Below, in pieces: positions 22,807-35,033 of a stretch of DNA of 64,000 nucleotides (position 1 is the stretch's first letter; each line of letters starts with the position of its first letter). Position numbers and translations under genes: made by a program. The DNA lies in NCBI GenBank assembly GCA_032629725.1, contig JAFEVB010000004.1:1054001-1118000 (forward strand), in the 5' to 3' direction. The notes under the pieces are model-generated. The model made no database searches. It had not been told where the DNA came from and was given only the letters and a program-made list of their open reading frames with translations. This DNA comes from Gremmenia infestans. Its lineage: Eukaryota; Ascomycota; Leotiomycetes; Helotiales; Hamatocanthoscyphaceae.

Positions 22807-23854
22807 AGAACATGGCTGGCTGGATTGAAATAGTTCAGTGGAAATTTCACAAGCAGTCAGCTTTACAAGGAAAGAGCTTTCATGCTTGGTCTTTCTCTCA
22901 GCACACTTCGTCGTGCAGTTTCTCGAGCTAAAGTTGCTACCTTGCTATGGTGTAAACATTTAACTAAAGAGACATAATAAATTCGATAGTCTCGCCGGTC
23001 AAGCGTCCAAATATTGATAGTCAATTTTTGCCTGTCCTGCCTCATTATTCTTCAAAGTAGGCCATAGAAGCTTTGAAATTGTGGTACATCTTTCAAAGCC
23101 TATTACCGTATTTCAATAATCATAATCCATTAAACTTTAACACAATCTAGGAAGTCTACACAAGTGATATGCGGTTTAGACTAAAGCTAATGGCGGCCTG
23201 AATATATATCCATGTGATAGACAGCCATGCGGCAGAGCTATGCTTAAGAAATTCACCTCTTGGGGTGACATTCACTTTTTGCTGTACTTGACTTGGAGCT
23301 CCATGTCCCATACCAAAAAGCCAGGCCTTCGCCCCACAATCGGAGTAAATTGTCATAGGATGCAATGATCAGAGCCAGAGTTGCAGTATGATTTTGGTTT
23401 GCTGAGTAAGCACTCGCTTACAACTAAAAGGGGACATAAAGGGGGCGACCAGAAACAATAGAAGGGTGAAATGAAGCTAGCACTCATGTTTTGAAATGAG
23501 AGTCCTACCTAGGTACTTATATGGAACTATTCACAGTAGTCAGAAGGAAGTTGGGTGGATAATATTTCGGCGATTAAAGTCCCGATCTATCGCCCCTGTG
23601 TTTGCTGAGCTGCACCATTCACAATTGACATTCACCATTCAACAAAAGCGTCATCGTTTATAAATATCAAACAAACAATGCGCAAGTAGACAGTTTAACG
23701 AAAGTTGTTAGGACATATATAAATGACTTCTTCGTCGACGTCTCAACATCGCACTTCACCTCGCTACCACTTACCCAGAACCAATATTTCCTAGAGAATC
23801 AATTACTCACAAGCACCGCACGAATACCCTTTGCTTCATACACTCATCATTATC
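22807..23854. other. Intergenic, promoter of the SDR gene
   Basis: About 1050 bases hold only short frames on both strands that resemble no known protein. The 3' part carries TATA-like sequences, listed separately. Confidence 0.5.
23716..23724 (+). promoter_or_regulatory. Possible TATA box of the SDR gene
   Basis: TATATAAAT lies about 130 bases before the ATG at 23855. Confidence 0.4.
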
Positions 23855-24807
23855 ATGGCTATCTGGTTCATTTCCGGCTGCTCTACTGGCTTTGGCCACG
23901 AGACCGCACTTGCAGCTCTCGCTCACGGAGACAAAGTCATCGCCACAGCCCGCAACCCCGACGATGTCAACGACCTCGCAGACAAGGGTGCGCTGATCAT
24001 CGCTCTCGATCTCTCATGGCCAGAGGAGAAGATCCAGGCAGCGGTTCAGGTGGCTATCGAGCCTTTCGGTACCGTTGATGTTCTCTTCAATAACGCTGGT
24101 GTGAACATGATTGGTTCACTTGAGGAAGTTAGGTAATTAACATTCACCACCATTCCAAAGCTTCAACTGTGAAGTCAGAAGTTTGAAGTCGAAGCTTGAA
24201 GTTTAAAGCCAAGTATCTGATATGATATAATAGTAGCAAGGAAGCACGAGCAATGTTTGATGTCAACTACTGGGGACACATCTCCGTCACTCGCGCTATC
24301 CTCCCCTACATGCGTGCTCAGAAACACGGCACCATCGGCTTCAATGGCTCAATGCTCGGCTGGTATGGTTTAGGATGCGTATCCACGTACACGACTACGA
24401 AATGGGCTATCGCGGGCCTGGTTCACTGCCTGAGAGAAGAAGTGAAGGAGTTTGGCATAAATGTGACTGTCATTGAGGTTGGATTCTTCCGAACTCAAGT
24501 CTTTGGGGAGAACAAGAAGTTGTTTCCTAAGAAGGGCATGGATGAGTACAAATCGTCCATGGCGCCACTGAGGAATCTTATAGCTACCTCTAATGGGAGA
24601 CAGCCTGGTGATCCTGGGAAGGCTGCCAAAGTCATTGTGGAGGCTTTGACAGGTGAGGGAGCTTTTAAGGGGAAGGAACTGCCGGCAAGATTGCTGTTGG
24701 GAGCTGATGCTGTGGCGCAGGTTGAGGGTATATTGGATTCGCAGAAGAGTTCGTTGGAGGAGTGGAAGAGCGTATCTATCTCGACAGATTTCACCCTTGC
24801 AGAGTGA
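23855..24807 (+). CDS. Short-chain dehydrogenase/reductase (classical SDR)
   Basis: Exons 23855-24132 and 24237-24807 encode 282 residues. The acceptor was placed at TAG before 24237 because it yields SKEARAMFDVNYWG, the family's usual sequence after EE[VI]S. The cofactor motif is ISGCSTGFGHE, the structural motif FNNAGVN, and the catalytic Tyr/Lys lie in STYTTTKWA; an upstream Ser in FNGSMLGWYG can serve the triad. The length and the C-terminal VIEVGFFRTQVF segment fit the SDR subgroup often annotated as oxidoreductase or retinol dehydrogenase-like. It is cytosolic, with no signal or membrane segment. The substrate is unknown. It stands alone between long spacers. Confidence 0.88.
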
Positions 24808-25700
24808 GCACTGAGCAGATATGGGAAGACAGTGAGGATGGTAGGGACTGATTTAATGCCATATAGAGAGTTCCCCTGCTGGGACTGATCATCCATCATC
24901 CTTTATCTTAGCTACCTACCTAAGGTACTTATTCATGAAAACATGGTCTTACATATATTCCTACTCCCGTCAAATGTTAGCCGTGAGTTGACCGCCTCTT
25001 CCCGAATTGAACTGAACCAAAGCTTTCGTGAGGAGCTAAGAACCTGATTCGATAATTCTAGTATCATATACATGATAATGCTCATGAAGATAGTCGGCCC
25101 GTCGTCGTATCCACGATCCTGCGCAATTACTAGTCAATCAGCAGGATTCTACTGTAGGATTGTTCTGAATAAGTGAGCAAGGATCTGTGAGGATCATCAT
25201 GTAACGATCCTTTGAGATGCGGGGTGGAGTTAGTCCGTTTGTGAAAACTTACGGAATAAACCCTGCGTTCAAGATTAATGTAGGGGTAAATTTTAGAGTT
25301 AGTATAATGCAATGCAGGTAATTGATTATTTACGAATCCATGAGATCCCATCTAATCAGCCCGCATCGTGGGTGTACTCCGTACGTGACTCGATCCAACG
25401 ATAAACTTCCTTCAGGGGGCTGGTGGGGTAGTGTAGTGCCGGGCCAACCCCTGGCGCTTACACACACCCGCTCCCGCTACTCCATAGGTTGTAACACAGT
25501 GAACAGCACCAGAACCAACCAGAAAAATGTTTCACCGACGAGAGGGGTTTTTAACAGTACCAAGCACAGGATAACGACTCGTAACACAAAGCGAAGGAAC
25601 AATCAATGAACCTTTTAATTTCGGGTCATATATAAAGGGATGTTTCCCACGATGGGAGATAAGGTTAGAAAGCCGGAGCATTCCGAAAGAAGTCAACACC
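24808..25700. other. Intergenic, promoter of the GH71 gene
   Basis: About 890 bases with no recognisable gene. The last 75 bases contain a good TATA element. Confidence 0.5.
25629..25637 (+). promoter_or_regulatory. TATA box of the GH71 gene
   Basis: TATATAAAG ends 63 bases before the ATG at 25701, so the 5' UTR would be short. Confidence 0.5.
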
Positions 25701-28054
25701 ATGGTCGGCATTTCAAACCTCTTCTGTTGGGTCACTGCAGCATGGCTTCTTGCAGCCCCGTCTACTTGGGGAGCGCCTACCAACGATGGACAGCTCGAAG
25801 AAAGGCAAGCGATCAGCAAAATGGTGTTTTGTCATTTCATGGTCAGTCATTCCATAGCCCCTCAACAGGGATTTGTTTTTTGCTCTATACATAACTTACA
25901 TATAAAACAGATTGGCATCGTAGATGACCGCACCAGCGCTGCGGATTATGATTCTGACATGCAGAGAGCAAAGGCACTTGGTATCGACGCATTCGCGCTG
26001 AATATCGGCGTGGATGCTTTCACGGACACACAACTCGGATACGCCTACCAATCGGCAGCTAATAATGATATGAAGGTCTTCATCTCATTTGATTTCAACT
26101 GGTACAGTCCTAGCTCTGGCGCCTCAGCAGTCGGACAGATGATTGCTAAATATGCATCACAATCTGCCCAGCTTCAGGTTAATAACAAGGTCTTTGCATC
26201 TTCCTTTTCTGGTGATGAACTTGATGTGGCGACGATGAGGAGCTCGGCGGGAGTGGATGTCTTCTGGGCTCCGAACTTCCATCCCGGTCAATCCGATGCC
26301 AGTTTGGTGGATGGTGCTCTCAACTGGATTGTAAGTGTTCTTACCAACCCTTGACTGGAAGATGGTTAACGGACGATAGGCTTGGGATAACGATGGGAAC
26401 AATAAAGCCCCGAAACCTGGAGCAAATATTACTGTTGAGGACGGGGACGCAACTTACCACACATGGTTAGGTGGAAAGCCTTATATCGCGCGTAAGAATA
26501 GCCTGGGTCATATAGTAGTACGTGCTAATTTTCTATAGCTGTGTCTGCTTGGTTCAGCACGCACTTTGGCCCTGTAAGTAAAGCCTGTCATAATAACGAA
26601 AGATTGTCTACCATGAAATTCTGCTGACATTCCTATAGGAAGTCTCGTACAGCAAGAATTGGGTTTTCCCGTCTGATCTTTTGTGGTTCCGTCGCTGGAA
26701 CGACATTTTGGCAATGGGTCCACAGTTCTTGGAGATCATTACATGGAATGATTTTGGAGAGTCTCATTACATCGGCCCATTGTCTTCCAAGCATTACGAT
26801 GACGGCAACTCCAAATGGACCAACGATATGTATGTCACCCCAGAAATCATGGTAACCAAAATACTAATGAGAATATGTTCAGGCCACACGACGGCTGGCT
26901 AGATATGGCTAAGCCCTTCATTGCCGCCTACCACGCTGGGTCAAAAACAGTGGATGACTATATCACTACTGACGAGCTCGTATATTGGTATCGGCCTACG
27001 TTGCGTTCACTGGACTGCGATGCGACCGATACGACAATGGTAACAGCAAACAATGCGAGCGGTAACTATTTCCAGGGTAGACCTGATGGCTATGAAGACA
27101 TGGAAGATGCTGTCTTCGTTGTTGCCATGCTTACTGCCCCTGGAACCGTGACAGTAACTTCTGGTGGCAACGCGGAAACCTTCAACGCTCCAAAGGGTGC
27201 TTCTGCTTATCAAGTTCCAATGTCGGTCGGAAAACAGCAATTCTCGCTCACTCGCGACTCCACGACAGTCCTCAGTGGAGATTCGCTCAAGGATATCTCG
27301 TCGACTTGTATTTGCGGCATATACAATTTCAATGCATACGTTGGCACACTTCCGTGAGTATACCTGAAATCTGTCAACACTCTGTCCTTTGCTTCCAAGA
27401 CAGGTTTATCTCATTCACCGAGACAGCTTGAAGAAGTCAACTTGACTCCTTACTTTCCATCCGCTTGAATTAGAATATTACTGACTCCGCTATGACTTCA
27501 GAGCTGGCCTCTCCGATCCACTTGGTGCCGATGGACTGGCATCTTTGACTGTAGGTCTCCATGTATCGACATGCTCAGCCGCACCGAGTCTGGGTACAGC
27601 GCCAGCACCAGCATCTCAGACGGGAGCGGCCAATAATTCTTCAACACCATCTACCACGGCCAGGACAGCAGCCGCATCTTCTACAATACCAAGTAGCACA
27701 AGATCACCAGGCTCTGCCAGCCAACCCACATCCACATCCACATCCACTTCCACAACACCACCCAAAACAACGACATCCGGCAGCTCAAGCCCAACAATTG
27801 GCACCTGCGTTGCTGGCACTGTTGCTCCGGGCATGCCAGACAATCTTAGCGGACTCTGCAGCTTCTCCTGCGGCTACGGATACTGCCCAACGGGAGTCTG
27901 TACCTGCACGAGCAATGGTACGCCGGTTCCGCCGCCCCAGACCGGTACGACGGGTTGTGCTTTGCAGGGTGAAGATGCGAGTTATACTGGGCTGTGTAGC
28001 TTCGCATGTAGTCGTGGATATTGTCCGTCAGGGGCTTGTAGTTCTAGCTGCTGA
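25701..28054 (+). CDS. Secreted alpha-1,3-glucanase (mutanase, GH71) with two C-terminal Cys-rich modules
   Basis: The enzyme hydrolyses alpha-1,3-glucan, a fungal wall polysaccharide. The ATG opens a signal peptide (LFCWVTAAWLLAAPSTWGA). About six introns all splice cleanly; the first is 25842-25910, and the others fall after LNWI, IA(P), GP, ND(M) and TL(P). GH71 hallmarks are KMVFCHFM|IGIV, GIDAFALNIGVD, KVFISFDFNWY, FASSFSGDELD, VDVFWAPNFHP, FLEIITWNDFGESHYIGP and WYRPTLRS. A Thr/Ser/Pro linker with four CATCCA-type repeats leads to two copies of a module, LCSFSCGYGYCPTGVCTC and LCSFACSRGYCPSGACSSSC, like the CBM24-type alpha-glucan-binding modules of fungal mutanases. The gene is complete and probably acts on self or other fungal walls. 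Confidence 0.92.
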
Positions 28055-28642
28055 TCATGAACCAAATTTCATTCCCTTTCTAGTACATAGTAGTTTGTCC
28101 TATAATTTATACAAAGAACCCTCATACCAGAAGCATTCTGGCAACTAGAAATTTTCGATCCCAAATCATCTCGTATCGAGGACATCTGTAGCAGAGGGAG
28201 TAGCGTCTTTTGAGAAGGGAGCGAGGGATGGCAATACACTAATTATATATCCCTAGAACGAGCATCAATGCCTTGAGCAAGGAAACTAACTTAAAATACA
28301 TGATGAGTCTGTAATAAAAGACTGGTGGCAGCATATATTTCAAGGTCATATACTGTGGTGATGCCCCTGAATCATACTACACGCTTCGGAATATACTTAC
28401 CTACCTATACTACCTACAGTGTAGTAGATTCTGAATATAAAGACAGAACCAGGACAAACGTGATATATAGACACGCGAGCATGTGTGATACGGACAAAAG
28501 AAAAATGGAGAGAATATACTTTTGAAAATTGGACCGGATTCCATCTCACTTCACTTCGCGTAAATAGCTTCAACGCGTCCGCGTCACCTCCAGTTGCTTT
28601 CCTTCCTGACACCACATCTCCACATCCACCTCACAACCCAAG
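28055..28642. other. Intergenic
   Basis: This spacer holds the GH71 3' UTR and the promoter of the next gene. Nothing else was recognised. Confidence 0.5.
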
Positions 28643-29332
28643 ATGAAACGCCCATCCATAATTCTCTCCCGCCTCTCCCGCCTCCGCCCTCTCAACCACC
28701 GCCACTCCACATCCTCCGCATCAAGCACAACCCAGCGCCTCACCAAGCTCCTCAACCGCCTCCCCAAGCCTCTGCACCCATACACACAACGCCTGCGCTC
28801 CGCGCCCCTCTCGCACATCCTGTCCTTCCTAATCCTGCACGAAATCACCGCTGTAGTGCCGCTGGTCGGGCTGGCAGGGGCGTTTCATTGGGCGGGGTGG
28901 GTGCCTGCGGGGGGTTTCTTGGGGGAGCGGGAGGGGACGTGGGTTAGGGAGGGGGTGGTGAAGTTTGGGAGGTATTTTGGGAGGAAGGGGTGGTTTGGTT
29001 TTGATGGTACGGAAGGGATGGAGAAGCTTGATGTTGAAGTTGATGGGACTGGGGTGAGGGGGGAAGGAGAAGGGGGAGGCGGAGGCGGAGGGCAAGGGAT
29101 GAGGATATTGGTTGAGGTTGCGACTGCGTATGCCATTACGAAGGTGCTGTTGCCGGTGCGCATTGTGTTTAGTGTTTGGGCTACGCCTTGGTTTGCGAGG
29201 GTTGTCATGGGCAGGTTTGGAGGGCTGTTTGGGAGGGGAAAGGGGGGATTAGGGGCTGGGAAGAGGAGTGGTGCTGCTGGGACGGGAGCTACGGGTGGGC
29301 GAGTTATCGGGAAGGGGGATGGGAAGTCATAA
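28643..29332 (+). CDS. Mitochondrial membrane protein, DUF1279/MRX11-like
   Basis: A single 229-codon exon. The N-terminus is rich in Arg, Ser and His without acidic residues up to about 45, as in a mitochondrial presequence. A first hydrophobic block SHILSFLILHEITAVVPLVG leads to AGAFHWAGWVPAG. A variable Gly/Glu-rich loop with a run of seven Gly follows. A second membrane block (AYAITKVLLPVRIVFSVWATPWFARVV) closes the domain, and the tail is Gly/Lys-rich. The LHE(I/L)TAVVPLxGL..FH pattern resembles the DUF1279 (FAM210-like) group that includes yeast Mrx11, associated with mitochondrial ribosomes. Function is not established. It is convergent with NDK1. Confidence 0.65.
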   Translation: MKRPSIILSRLSRLRPLNHRHSTSSASSTTQRLTKLLNRLPKPLHPYTQRLRSAPLSHILSFLILHEITAVVPLVGLAGAFHWAGWVPAGGFLGEREGTWVREGVVKFGRYFGRKGWFGFDGTEGMEKLDVEVDGTGVRGEGEGGGGGGGQGMRILVEVATAYAITKVLLPVRIVFSVWATPWFARVVMGRFGGLFGRGKGGLGAGKRSGAAGTGATGGRVIGKGDGKS

Positions 29333-29508
29333 TCAGCCGGGCATTGAAAGACTAGAGATCCAACTCCAGCACACGCATGGTATCTGCAGAATAGTTCATT
29401 CATATTCATGACTGCAACTTCTGTGTGTAACCACCACATCTGCCAACATCTTCCACCAAAGCGTCCAACACTCGACAGTATGTACGTTTATTGCATACGA
29501 GGGCACAT

Positions 29509-30276
29509 CTACTTCTCGTAGACCCAGTCGTGCTGAGCCGACTTCCATGACTGGACCTCTCCCTCCTTGAACCAGAGAGCGATTTCCTTCTTGGCGTTCT
29601 CGACGCTGTCGGAGCCGTGGCAGACGTTGCGGCCGACATCGATGGCGTAGTCACCACGGATGGTACCTGGGGCTGAGGCGAGAGGGTTGGTGGCACCGAG
29701 GAGAGCTGGGAAGATGGTGATTAGAGGGATTAGATTGGTGAAAGCGGGGAAACTTACTTCGGCCGGTCTTGACAGCATCACGACCTTCCCAAACCATAGC
29801 GCAGATTGGTCCGGAACCCATGTCTATTATACGTTAGATGTGTATGTAGTTAGAGAAGGAATTGGGGTGTTACACTTGATGAGTCCTGGGAAGAATGGCT
29901 TGGTGGAGAGATCCTCGTCTAGTAGCCAGATCAGCAGTGTTCCTAATAGTCCAGCGTCTAGAGTACTAACAGTGCGTCTCGAGGTGCTCTTTGGTGGCGG
30001 TCATGAGCTTGATAGCAGCGAGCTTGTATCTGCAGATGTTTAGACAGTTTCGATCAATGCTTACAACAAACTTACCCACGAGCCTCAAATCGGGTGATAA
30101 TGGGGCCAATGAGTCCACGCTGAACAACAAATTAGTTCATGATCCATGATATTGATCAAATGTTCCATACCTGGACGCCATCAGGCTTGATAGCAATGAA
30201 GCTGAAAATGATGTTAGCTACGTTACACCGCCTTGGCCAAGTCAAGAGGATCAACTCACGTCTGTTCGGTAGACAT
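29509..30276 (-). CDS. NDK1: Nucleoside diphosphate kinase
   Basis: Starting at the ATG at 30276, several very short exons spell MSTEQT, FIAIKPDGVQ, RGLIGPIITRFEARG, YKLAAIKLMTATKEHLE, DLSTKPFFPGLIK and MGSGPICAMVWEGRDAVKTG. The last exon carries GATNPLASAPGTIRGDYAID and the phosphohistidine motif NVCHGSDS. The enzyme transfers gamma-phosphate between NTPs and NDPs in the cytosol. The C-terminus WVYEK is the standard family end. About five introns in a 450-base coding region are usual for fungal NDK genes. Confidence 0.95.
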
Positions 30277-30704
30277 GGTGTTGTCGTTGAGTCTTGCGTG
30301 TTCGTCTCTTTGGGGTGCGGAGGCTCGTAGGAAACCTTGAGTCTTGGGGCTCAAGTGTTTGAAAATGGGAGGATCTTTACGTGGTGGTTGCTGATCGCTC
30401 ATCGAGAAGAAATCGGAATTTTGGAATAGAGGGGTGATTTTGGTGGGCTGGCGGGGCGGGGCGTATTTTAGTGGACCTTGACTTTTGAAGTCAAACCAAA
30501 CCTCTTTGCCTCAACTCTCAGGCACGTGCCAAGCCGGGTCCTGAGCGACAGGGACAGGGGTGGTTTAAAGAGAGGACAAGACAGACAACAGCAAGCAGGC
30601 AGGACAGCTTGGAATCCCGACTTCACTCTTCTCAACAGCAATTGCTGGACAGTCGACACCTTTCTGTCCACACCAATACTTCTAGATAACTGCCCATTTC
30701 AGCT
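30277..30704. promoter_or_regulatory. Divergent promoter region, NDK1 / glucosidase II
   Basis: The 428 bases between two divergent start codons must contain both promoters. No distinct motif was picked out. Confidence 0.5.
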
Positions 30705-33665
30705 ATGCGCGTTTCTTCGACGCCGTCCTCCCAATGGACGGTATTATTTGTCCTTGTATCAACATTATGTACTCTATTTACACCAGCAGGTAAGCATAAG
30801 CATACTCAATAGAGGAACTCAAACACAACGACATACTAAAACCCCTTCCTTCTAGTGTCTGTTAAATACGAAAACTTCAAGACCTGTGATCAAGCAGGAT
30901 TCTGCAAACGAAATCGAGCATATGCCGACACAGCTGCAGCTACATCTTCATGGAGAGCTCCTTATGCTCTTACCTCCGATTCCTTGAGCTGGAAGAACGG
31001 ACAATTAAAGGGCACAATCCTCAAAACTATCAATCGCAATGGTGAGACGGTCCGGTTACCAATTACCATTTCATTCCTCGAGTCTGGATCTGCAAGGGTG
31101 ACGATTGATGAGGAGAAGCGTCAGAAGGGCGACATCGAGCTTCGACACAACAGCATTGCTCGAAAGGAACGTTATAATGAGGTTGAGGACTGGACTATTG
31201 TTGGAGGTCTGGAATTAAGCAAGAATGCTGCCGAGTCTAGAGAGGGTGAAATGACCACTGTGACCTATGGTCCAGAGGGCAAGTTTGAAGCTGTCATTAC
31301 GTTTGCTCCTTTCAGCATTGACTTCAAGAGGGACCATGCCACCCAGATCAAATTTAACGATCGTGGTCTGTTGAACATGGAACACTGGAGACCAAAGCTT
31401 GAAAAGCCACAGCCGGAAAAGAAGGAAGGTGAGGAAGAGACCCCAGCTCCTGAAGTCACATCTGGCGAAGATGAAAGCACTTGGTGGGATGAGAGTTATG
31501 GAGGATCCACAGATTCGAAGCCCAAAGGACCTGAGAGTGTCTCACTCGATATTACCTTCCCTGGATACGATCATGTGTTTGGTATCCCAGAACACGCTGG
31601 ACCTTTGTCTTTGAGAGAAACTCGAGGTGGAACTGGCGCCCACACGGATCCCTACCGTCTTTACAACGCCGATGTTTTCGAGTATATCATGGATAGCCCT
31701 ATGACTCTGTACGGTGCTATTCCTTTCATGCAAGCCCATCGTAAAGACTCGACAGTCGGTGTATTCTGGATGAACGCTGCTGAGACCTGGATTGATATCA
31801 TCAAACAAAAGGAGGCACACAATCCTTTGAGTCTTGGAATTGGATCTGCGACTGATACCAAAACTCACTGGTTCTCAGAGAGTGGTTTGATTGATGTTTT
31901 TGTCTTTCTCGGTCCTACTCCAAAGGATGTTACCAAGGCATATGGAGAACTCACTGGCTATACTCAATTGCCCCAGGAATTCGCTATCGCCTATCACCAG
32001 TGCCGATGGAACTATAACAGTGATGAGGATGTCAAGGATGTCGATAGAAAGATGTCTAAACATCAGATTCCATATGATGTTATTTGGCTTGACATTGAGT
32101 ATACTGATGACAAGCAATACTTCACATGGGACCCTCTTACCTTCCCCAACCCAATTGGCATGCTTGAGCATCTTGACAAGTCTGATCGAAAGCTTGTGGC
32201 TATCATTGACCCTCATATCAAGAATAAAGAAGGGTATCAAGTTGTAAATGAGCTGAAAGAGAAAGACTTGGCTGTCCACAACAAGGATGGAAATATCTAC
32301 GAGGGTTGGTGTTGGCCAGGTTCATCTCACTGGGTCGATTGTTTCAATCCGGAAGCCATTAAATGGTGGGTTGGTCTTTTCAAGTATAGTGCCTTCAAGT
32401 CACTCCCCAACCTGTTCATCTGGAACGACATGAACGAGCCTTCAGTCTTCAACGGTCCAGAAACTACCATGCCAAAGGACAACCTTCATCATGGTAATTG
32501 GGAGCATCGTGATGTTCACAATGTCAATGGTTTGACCTTCGTTAACGCAACCTACCAAGCCATGCTCGAACGCAAAAAGGGAGAGCTCCGTCGACCCTTC
32601 GTCCTCACTCGCTCTTACTACGCAGGCAGCCAGCGCATGGGCGCAATGTGGACTGGCGACAACCAAGCAAACTGGGATCATCTAGCCGCCGGATTCCCCA
32701 TGATAATCAACAACGGCATAGCCGGCTTCCCCTTTGCCGGTGCCGATGTAGGAGGTTTCTTTGGGAACCCCGAAAAGGACCTCCTCGCCCGCTGGTACCA
32801 AGCTGGCGCCTTTTACCCCTTCTTCCGCGGACACGCGCACATCGACACCCGTCGCCGTGAGCCCTATCTCGTCGGCGACCCGTACATGGGTATTATCACA
32901 CAAGCCCTACGTCTCCGCTATGCTCTGCTTCCGGCGTGGTACACTGCTTTCCACGAAGCATCTGTGGACGGGACCCCTATCCTGCGCCCGCATTACTTCA
33001 TGTACCCGTCGGACGAAGCAGGCTTCGCAATCGATGATCAGTTCTTCGTCGGCAGTACTGGACTTCTCGCCAAGCCCGTCGTCACGGAAGCTGCCACGAG
33101 CGTCGATATCTACATCCCGGATAACGAGGTCTACTACGATTATTTCGATTTCACGAAATACGAAGGGCAGGGTCATAAGACTATTCAGGCACCGCTTGAG
33201 AAGATTCCCTTGTTGATGCAAGGCGGTCATATCATTCCCCGTAAAGACCGCCCTAGACGCAGCAGTGGACTTATGAAATGGGATCCGTATACGCTTGTCG
33301 TCGTTATTAGCAAGAACGGCATGGCGAGTGGTGAGTTGTATGTTGATGATGGGGAGACGTTTGATTACGAGTCAGGGGCTTATATCCGTCGCGCTTTCGA
33401 ATACAAGGATGGTGTGCTTGAGAGCAGGAATTTGGGAACGAAGGGGAAGTTAACGGATAAGTATCTCAAGACTATGAGGAATGTGGGCGTTGAGAGGGTC
33501 GTTATTGTCGGTGCTCCCAAGGCGTGGGAGGGCAAGAGCAGTGTCAAGGCTGCTGGGAAGAATGCTGCGCTTCAATTCCATGCCGAGGAGGGTGGCAAGG
33601 CGGCTTGGGCAGTTGTTAGGAGGCCACAGGTTGCAATTGGGGAAGATTGGAAGATTGAATTCTAA
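30705..33665 (+). CDS. Glucosidase II alpha subunit (GH31), ER N-glycan processing
   Basis: Exon 1 (30705-30789) encodes the signal peptide MRVSSTPSSQWTVLFVLVST and its cleavage region; exon 2 (30856-33665) encodes the rest, 964 residues in all. The N-terminus of the mature protein has the family signature YENFKTCDQAGFCKRNR. The GH31 nucleophile Asp is in WNDMNEPSVF and the acid/base Asp in WTGDNQANW, with RGHAHIDTRRREP downstream. It removes the two inner glucoses from N-glycans in the ER lumen together with a beta subunit, controlling calnexin-type quality control. An acidic Glu/Pro/Ser insert around residues 200-225 is variable in the family. Confidence 0.95.
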
Positions 33666-34127
33666 GTTTCCGGCAAGGTAAAAAAAAGTATAGGTCGATG
33701 TGATAGATAGCTATTCCAATATTTTTTCAACGTCACCTGATTACTTACTCCTCCCTCGGAGTGAGTGGAGATTTGCCATACCGCATTGTGCTTCTATAAA
33801 ATTATCGTCATTACTAGATCCATGATTGCCTCTAGATGTACGGCCTGAAGAAATAGATCCAGCAGAGTTTCCATAGCACGCTTAACAGCGTGTCAAAAAG
33901 AATGATTAAGAGTATCGCTTTTAATCATAATCCTAATAACGCTCGCTCAACCAATATCAACGAAACCCATTCACTCCGAACCCATGAACGCCGTACCCTG
34001 ATATGCACATCTCTCTCCTTATCCGTATCCATTTCTCTCCCATCCAACGCAATGCAATCCATCCCACCCCACCCCATGCCTCCCTACACCTTACACCCTA
34101 CATTCCAGCCCCCACCCCTGCAATTAT
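33666..34127. other. Intergenic, convergent 3' ends
   Basis: Between glucosidase II (+) and UBC7 (-). Only 3' UTR-like sequence is seen; the C/T-rich part near 34060-34127 directly follows the UBC7 stop. Confidence 0.5.
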
Positions 34128-34749
34128 TCAAAGCCCCAACATTCGTCTACACCCCTCCCTCACCCTCTTCTCATACTCGGGCCTCTGCTCCCTCCACATC
34201 TTCGCGGCCTCCACATTCGCGGGACTCTCGTCGTTCGGCTCAGCCAGCATGCTCATGACACTGATTAGGATCTTCTCTACGCTCTGGATCGGTGACCATC
34301 GCTCCGAGGCGTGCTCGTAGTGGTTGGGGTCGTCGCCGGGAGGATGGAGGATTGAGATGCAAACGAGGCCGCTTGGGTATACTGGGTGGTGGGTTGGAAG
34401 TTAGCTTGGGGCGTGATGTGATATATTGCCCCGCGTGTGGAATAGGTGGAATTCGGGTTCAAGTCGGGATGCACTTTGAATTTCATTTCACTTCCAACAT
34501 ACCATTCGGATGCCACACTTCCCCCAAAAACCTCATGCTCGGCGGCGCCAACGGATAATCCTTAGGAAACTTCAACTCGGCCGGGAACACACCGCCTTCA
34601 AAGGGCGTGCCTTCGGGTCCCTGGATCAGAGCTTCCCAGTACAGCATATCGTCTTCGGAGACGGGGCCCGCGGTGATACCGTCTGGAGGGTTGTTGGTTA
34701 GGGCGCGGTATTCTTGCACGAGGCGGCGTTGGGCGGTTGAGGATGCCAT
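34128..34749 (-). CDS. UBC7: Ubiquitin-conjugating enzyme E2 Ubc7 (UBE2G2 type)
   Basis: Two exons: the first from the ATG at 34749 to WHPN, the second from VYPSGLVC to EGCRRMLGL and TGA at 34128-34130. The catalytic Cys is in GLVCISIL. It is followed by the extended acidic loop HPPGDDPNHYEHASERWSP that marks the Ubc7/UBE2G class. N-terminal SSTAQRRLVQEYRALTNNPP is also typical. With Cue1 and an ER E3 this E2 drives ER-associated degradation. About 165 residues, complete. The start shares a 284-base spacer with the Ca3427-like gene. Confidence 0.94.
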
Positions 34750-35033
34750 GATTGGATCGGGTGTTGTGAGGAAAGGGAAAGGAAGGGTAAATAAATATAT
34801 GGGAGGGTATGAGTGGTTGGTTGGTGGTATGAGGGAGGGATATTCTACAGTAATGGTGGAAGATAAGATGTTCCGTGCCGGTGGACGGAGGTGGGGTGTA
34901 CCCCACTGTAAGGTTACCCCTCCATGCCTCATCATTTACACATTACAACTTCACTTCACTACTTTGCACAAGTTCCCTTTTTCAATTCAGATCTTCAATT
35001 CTTTAATCTTTGACAGTACAAGCTTCACTCACC

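Noticed and set aside
28829..29439. Pro/Ser-rich frames antisense to the DUF1279-like gene
   Set aside because: They mirror the Gly-rich coding strand and contain no motif.
34440..34480. tRNA B-box-like GGTTCAAGTC
   Set aside because: It lies in the UBC7 intron and no matching A box or cloverleaf stems are found around it.
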